Origin: CAWEDP01 sp963807925
Lineage (GTDB): Bacteria; Acidobacteriota; Vicinamibacteria; Vicinamibacterales; CAVVIG01
NCBI GenBank assembly: GCA_963807925.1
Contig: CAWEDP010000001.1
Location: 434,001 to 498,000, forward strand
DNA length: 64,000 nucleotides
Reading direction: 5' to 3'
The translations under genes were made by a program, and so were the position numbers. The notes beneath the pieces are model-generated. The model made no database searches, had not been told where the DNA came from, and was given only the letters and a program-made list of their open reading frames with translations. Shown here in pieces: positions 61,377 through 64,000 of this stretch. Position 1 is the stretch's first letter; every line of letters begins with the position of its first letter.

Positions 61377-63454
61377 CGCTGCCTCCCCGCCGTGACGTGC
61401 TCGAACTCGGCCTGCTCGCTCGGCTGCGTACGCGCGGTGTCCGGCCACTGAACTTCGTCGGCCGGCGCGATGCCCCAGATGCCGTCGCCGGCGGCCGTTC
61501 CCCACACGATGTTGTCGGTCGCCGTGGTTCCCCACACGATATTGTCCGCCGCCCAGGTGCCCCAGACGATGTTATCGGTGTCCCATGTGCCCCAGACGAT
61601 GTTGTCCGCGTCTTGGGTGCCCCACACGATGTTGTCGACGCCCCAGGTTCCCCACACGATGTTGTCGAGGCTCTCCGTGCCCCACACCACCTGATCGCAG
61701 TCGGCGCCGCCGCAATTGGTGCCCCACACGATGTTGTCGCTGTCCACCGTGCCCCAGACGATGTTATCGCCGTCGATTCTGGTGCCCCAGACGATGTTGT
61801 CGACGTCCCACGTCCCCCAGACGATGTTGTCCTGGCTGTCGGTACCCCACACGATGTTGTCGTTCAGCGCGGTGCCCCAGACGATGTTGTCACCGTCCGA
61901 GCCGAGCGTCTTCGGGCTGCCCCACACCACCGACGGATCCCAGGCATTCGCGGCCGGCACCATGATGCCGCCGGTGATCCGGTGCGTGCCCCAGAGGATC
62001 TGATGGCTCCAGATGCGCTGGATCGGCACGACGAGTCCGGGCCTGGGATTGGCGTAGAACTTCGCGAGCCGCACCGCGCCGAGCGTGTTGAGGAAGCCGG
62101 CCCCCTCGGTCAGCGGGTCGTACCCGCCATGGATTTCCGACGTGTACTGAAGGATGGCCTTCACCAGGTTCGGGGTGAGGCGGGGGTTGGCCTGCATCAT
62201 CAAGGCGACGGTGCCGGAGACGACCGGCGCCGCCATGCTGGTGCCGGTCAGTGTCAGATACGGCGACGTGGCGGTGTTGAAGGCGCCAGGGACGAGATAG
62301 CTGGCCTTCGATGCGAACAACGTACTGCCCGGCGCGGCCAGCGAGACGGTTCCTGAACCCGGCGCGACGAGATCCGGCTTGGCGGCCCAGTCGAGGAACG
62401 TCGGCCCGCGCGAGCTGTAATCCGCCATGTTGTCGTCGCGGCGTGTCAGCGTGCCCTGGGTGCTGGATGCGCCGACGGTCAAGGTCCAGGGGGCGTTCCC
62501 TGGCGCCGTAATGCCGCCGTAGAGCGGCTCGCCGTTCGCGTTCCTGCCCAGATTGCCCGCCGCGGCGACCACGACAATCCCCTGAGCGGTGAGGGCGCGA
62601 ACGGCAAGCGTCAGCGGATCGGTCCAGTACGATTCGCGGATTGCCGCGCCCACCGACAGGTTGACCACACGGATGTTGTACGCGCGCGCGTTCCCGGCCA
62701 CCCAGTCGAGCGCCGCGATGATGGAGCCAATCGTGCCGCGCCCCTGATCGTCGAGCACCTTCAGCGACACGATGGATGCCTCGGGCGCGATGCCGGCCTT
62801 TTCGCCGTTCGAATCGTAGCCGTTGCCGGCGATGGTGCCGGCGACATGCGTCCCGTGACCGTTGTCGTCGTACGGCAGGGTACGGCCGCCGACGAAATCG
62901 ACGAACCTGACGAGGCGCTGGTCTCCGTACGGATAGGACCGGGACCCGCCTGTGCGCGTCAGGTCGTCGTGGAAGGTCGTGATGCCGGAATCGATGACCG
63001 CGACCGTCACCCCCCGTCCGGTGAGCCCGAGCCTGTCCTGCGCGATCCGGGCGCCAACCGTCACGGCCGTCCGGTAGTTGTGGAGCATCGCCGGACGGTT
63101 GTCGTGGATCGAGACGACCGCGCCGCTCGCCGCGAGCTGCTGCAATTGCGAGCTCGGCACGTCGTCGAGTTGCACGGCGTTGATCACGCCGAGCGCACGT
63201 GCCCGCGCGTATCGCTGAAACTGCGGCGGCAGCGTGGCGCCGGCCGCCACCCTCACCAGAAGGCTGCTGCGTTGTTCGGACGTCGATCGCGACCTTGTCG
63301 CGACGACCGCGTCCATCTTGTAGGGGCGGGCGAAGGCGTTCGGCCGGCCGGGCGACGCCTTGGCCTGCTGAGCGAAAACGCTGGTCGGCAAGAGGGCCGT
63401 GAGGAGGCTCGCCAGCGCGAATGCGCGCCGGGGGCTTCGAGTTGGATTTGACAT
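61373..63454 (-). CDS. Subtilisin-like S8 peptidase with NIVWGT repeat tail
   Basis: 693 aa from 'MSNPTRSPRRAFALASLLTA', a good signal peptide ending near VFAQQ. A propeptide-like region (30-140) precedes the S8 domain with D155 ('VAVIDSGITT'), H200 ('NGHGTHVAGT') and S406 ('GTSMAAPVVS'). The C-terminal 180 residues hold 12 exact DNIVWGT units plus variants (ILWGT, VVWGS, QVVWGT) spaced mostly ten residues apart, then a short acidic end. Such tails are known from acidobacterial subtilases; the role is unknown, perhaps a surface beta structure. A start at 63508 would add 18 residues before the signal peptide. Confidence 0.9.
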   Translation of the reverse strand: MSNPTRSPRRAFALASLLTALLPTSVFAQQAKASPGRPNAFARPYKMDAVVATRSRSTSEQRSSLLVRVAAGATLPPQFQRYARARALGVINAVQLDDVPSSQLQQLAASGAVVSIHDNRPAMLHNYRTAVTVGARIAQDRLGLTGRGVTVAVIDSGITTFHDDLTRTGGSRSYPYGDQRLVRFVDFVGGRTLPYDDNGHGTHVAGTIAGNGYDSNGEKAGIAPEASIVSLKVLDDQGRGTIGSIIAALDWVAGNARAYNIRVVNLSVGAAIRESYWTDPLTLAVRALTAQGIVVVAAAGNLGRNANGEPLYGGITAPGNAPWTLTVGASSTQGTLTRRDDNMADYSSRGPTFLDWAAKPDLVAPGSGTVSLAAPGSTLFASKASYLVPGAFNTATSPYLTLTGTSMAAPVVSGTVALMMQANPRLTPNLVKAILQYTSEIHGGYDPLTEGAGFLNTLGAVRLAKFYANPRPGLVVPIQRIWSHQILWGTHRITGGIMVPAANAWDPSVVWGSPKTLGSDGDNIVWGTALNDNIVWGTDSQDNIVWGTWDVDNIVWGTRIDGDNIVWGTVDSDNIVWGTNCGGADCDQVVWGTESLDNIVWGTWGVDNIVWGTQDADNIVWGTWDTDNIVWGTWAADNIVWGTTATDNIVWGTAAGDGIWGIAPADEVQWPDTARTQPSEQAEFEHVTAGRQR
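61496..61891 (-). repeat. 30-bp tandem repeats encoding DNIVWGTxxx
   Basis: About thirteen units with conserved core GACAACATCGTGTGGGG in the coding direction, separated by 9-12 variable bases and one longer insert with two cysteines (CGGADC). The core is conserved at DNA level, including synonymous sites, which suggests recent duplication or gene conversion. Confidence 0.85.
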
Positions 63455-63856
63455 AGATAGAGGAACCTGAGCAAGGGAGACGCCGTCCGCTCTCATTCCG
63501 ATGCTCATCTCCTAAACATCTGAAGGACAGCCACTTACGCACGACGGCTGGGAGGCCGTTCTTCTCGCGCGGGCTTGATGGGTGTGCCACAACGGCACAT
63601 GCGCACACCAGGCCTGGGCCGGAATCAGTCTGTAAGCTGCTGTGAGCGAAGGTCTTCCACCTCGTGCGTCTCAATATGGCCATGAAGGCCCGAAATGGAA
63701 CTCACGTTACAGGAGAAAGAAACGAGCGTTCACAAACGAACAGAGCCCCCAATAGAAGCTTTCGGCTTCAGAGGAATGCAGCTGCAGGTCCGACAGACGC
63801 CCCCGGCGCGCTGGGAAGAGCGGCGGGGAGAACCGCCAAAGGTGTCGGGAGTCGAT
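63455..63856. other. Intergenic region upstream of the subtilase gene
   Basis: No convincing gene; small frames on both strands lack family similarity. It should contain the subtilase promoter, but I see no strong -10/-35 pair. Confidence 0.4.
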
Positions 63857-64000
63857 TCAGTGGCGGCCGGCGGTGCGCGGCTGGGTGAGGTTGGCGCCGA
63901 ACAAGGCCCAGACTCGCGTCCACGCGTCCCGCTGCTCGGGTGAATTCTCCGGTTGCCAGGTGGATCGGTCGACGCGGCGATCGAACAGGTGGCCGCCGCG
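63857..64000 (-). CDS. C-terminal end of an unidentified gene (partial)
   Basis: 47 codons open to the window end: 'GGHLFDRRVDRSTWQPENSP', 'EQRDAWTRVWALFGANLTQP', then a TGA at 63857-63859. The Trp/Arg composition looks like real protein, but the fragment is too short to assign. Confidence 0.35.
   Translation of the reverse strand, partial: RGGHLFDRRVDRSTWQPENSPEQRDAWTRVWALFGANLTQPRTAGRH

Noticed and set aside
61496..61891. CRISPR-like regular 30-bp repeats
   Set aside because: Spacers are only 9-12 bases and everything is in frame within the subtilase gene; they encode DNIVWGT units.
63664..63943. Plus-strand frames near the right edge
   Set aside because: Low-complexity polar sequence with no family; the minus-strand partial frame ending at 63857 looks more protein-like.

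Overview
The window looks like a chromosome segment of a high-GC soil-type bacterium. Several traits point to Acidobacteriota, most likely the Vicinamibacteria side: a subtilase with a long NIVWGT repeat tail, a LigM-like demethylase, separate LigD ligase and polymerase genes, a Fur-rubrerythrin fusion, and FtsX-type permease debris. This placement comes from gene content alone and was not tested. Core genes are tightly packed and often overlap by ATGA or GTGA. Several promoters have the -10 box 6-10 bases before the start codon, which suggests leaderless mRNAs.

Region 1 (1-34.6 kb) is a conserved backbone: the end of a Rel/SpoT gene, ridA, rpmB, a DksA-type regulator, lon (frameshifted in a C6 tract), Nudix, rluD, lgt-lspA-ileS, an active/inactive M16 peptidase pair, prmC-prfA, moaD-moaE, thiD, an aspartase facing a class I fumarase, fdhE, an erpA-type Fe-S carrier under a palindromic operator candidate, a Fur-rubrerythrin fusion, a PHP phosphatase, a degenerate ABC ATPase with a membrane partner, two cold-shock paralogues around a selenocysteine tRNA gene, and LigD-type ligase and polymerase. 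The tRNA-Sec, FdhE, MoaD, MoaE and a MocA-like protein together suggest a Mo/Sec formate dehydrogenase elsewhere in the genome.

Region 2 (35.2-53.4 kb) is accessory DNA stacked at a tRNA-Ala(GGC) gene. Element A (35.3-45.5 kb) is bounded by a perfect 20-bp repeat of the tRNA 3' end. It carries a frameshifted large serine recombinase, broken DUF4258/DUF2283-like genes and a three-gene cassette: a novel membrane protein gene, a DUF5131 three-Cys protein and its TcmP partner. An IS21 element split the membrane protein gene in frame, leaving a 4-bp duplication. Element B (45.5-53.4 kb) is an older relative with a recombinase fragment, a DUF433 gene, and a chimeric PRTase/SLOG-like gene split by a second IS21 (5-bp duplication GGCAA). 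It also holds an IS5 copy (CTAA duplication) inserted at the end of a decayed IS110. Its right end repeats about 70 bp of element A's right end.

Region 3 (53.4-57.7 kb) holds a few uncharacterised genes among gene remnants (metallo-beta-lactamase fold, GNAT, ABC ATPase). Region 4 (57.7-64 kb) returns to intact-looking genes: an ECF sigma factor with a downstream anti-sigma-like/VOC fusion, an SGNH hydrolase (frameshifted), a GNAT acetyltransferase and the NIVWGT-repeat subtilase. Several one-base frameshifts lie in or beside homopolymers in otherwise good genes, so some may be assembly errors rather than mutations.
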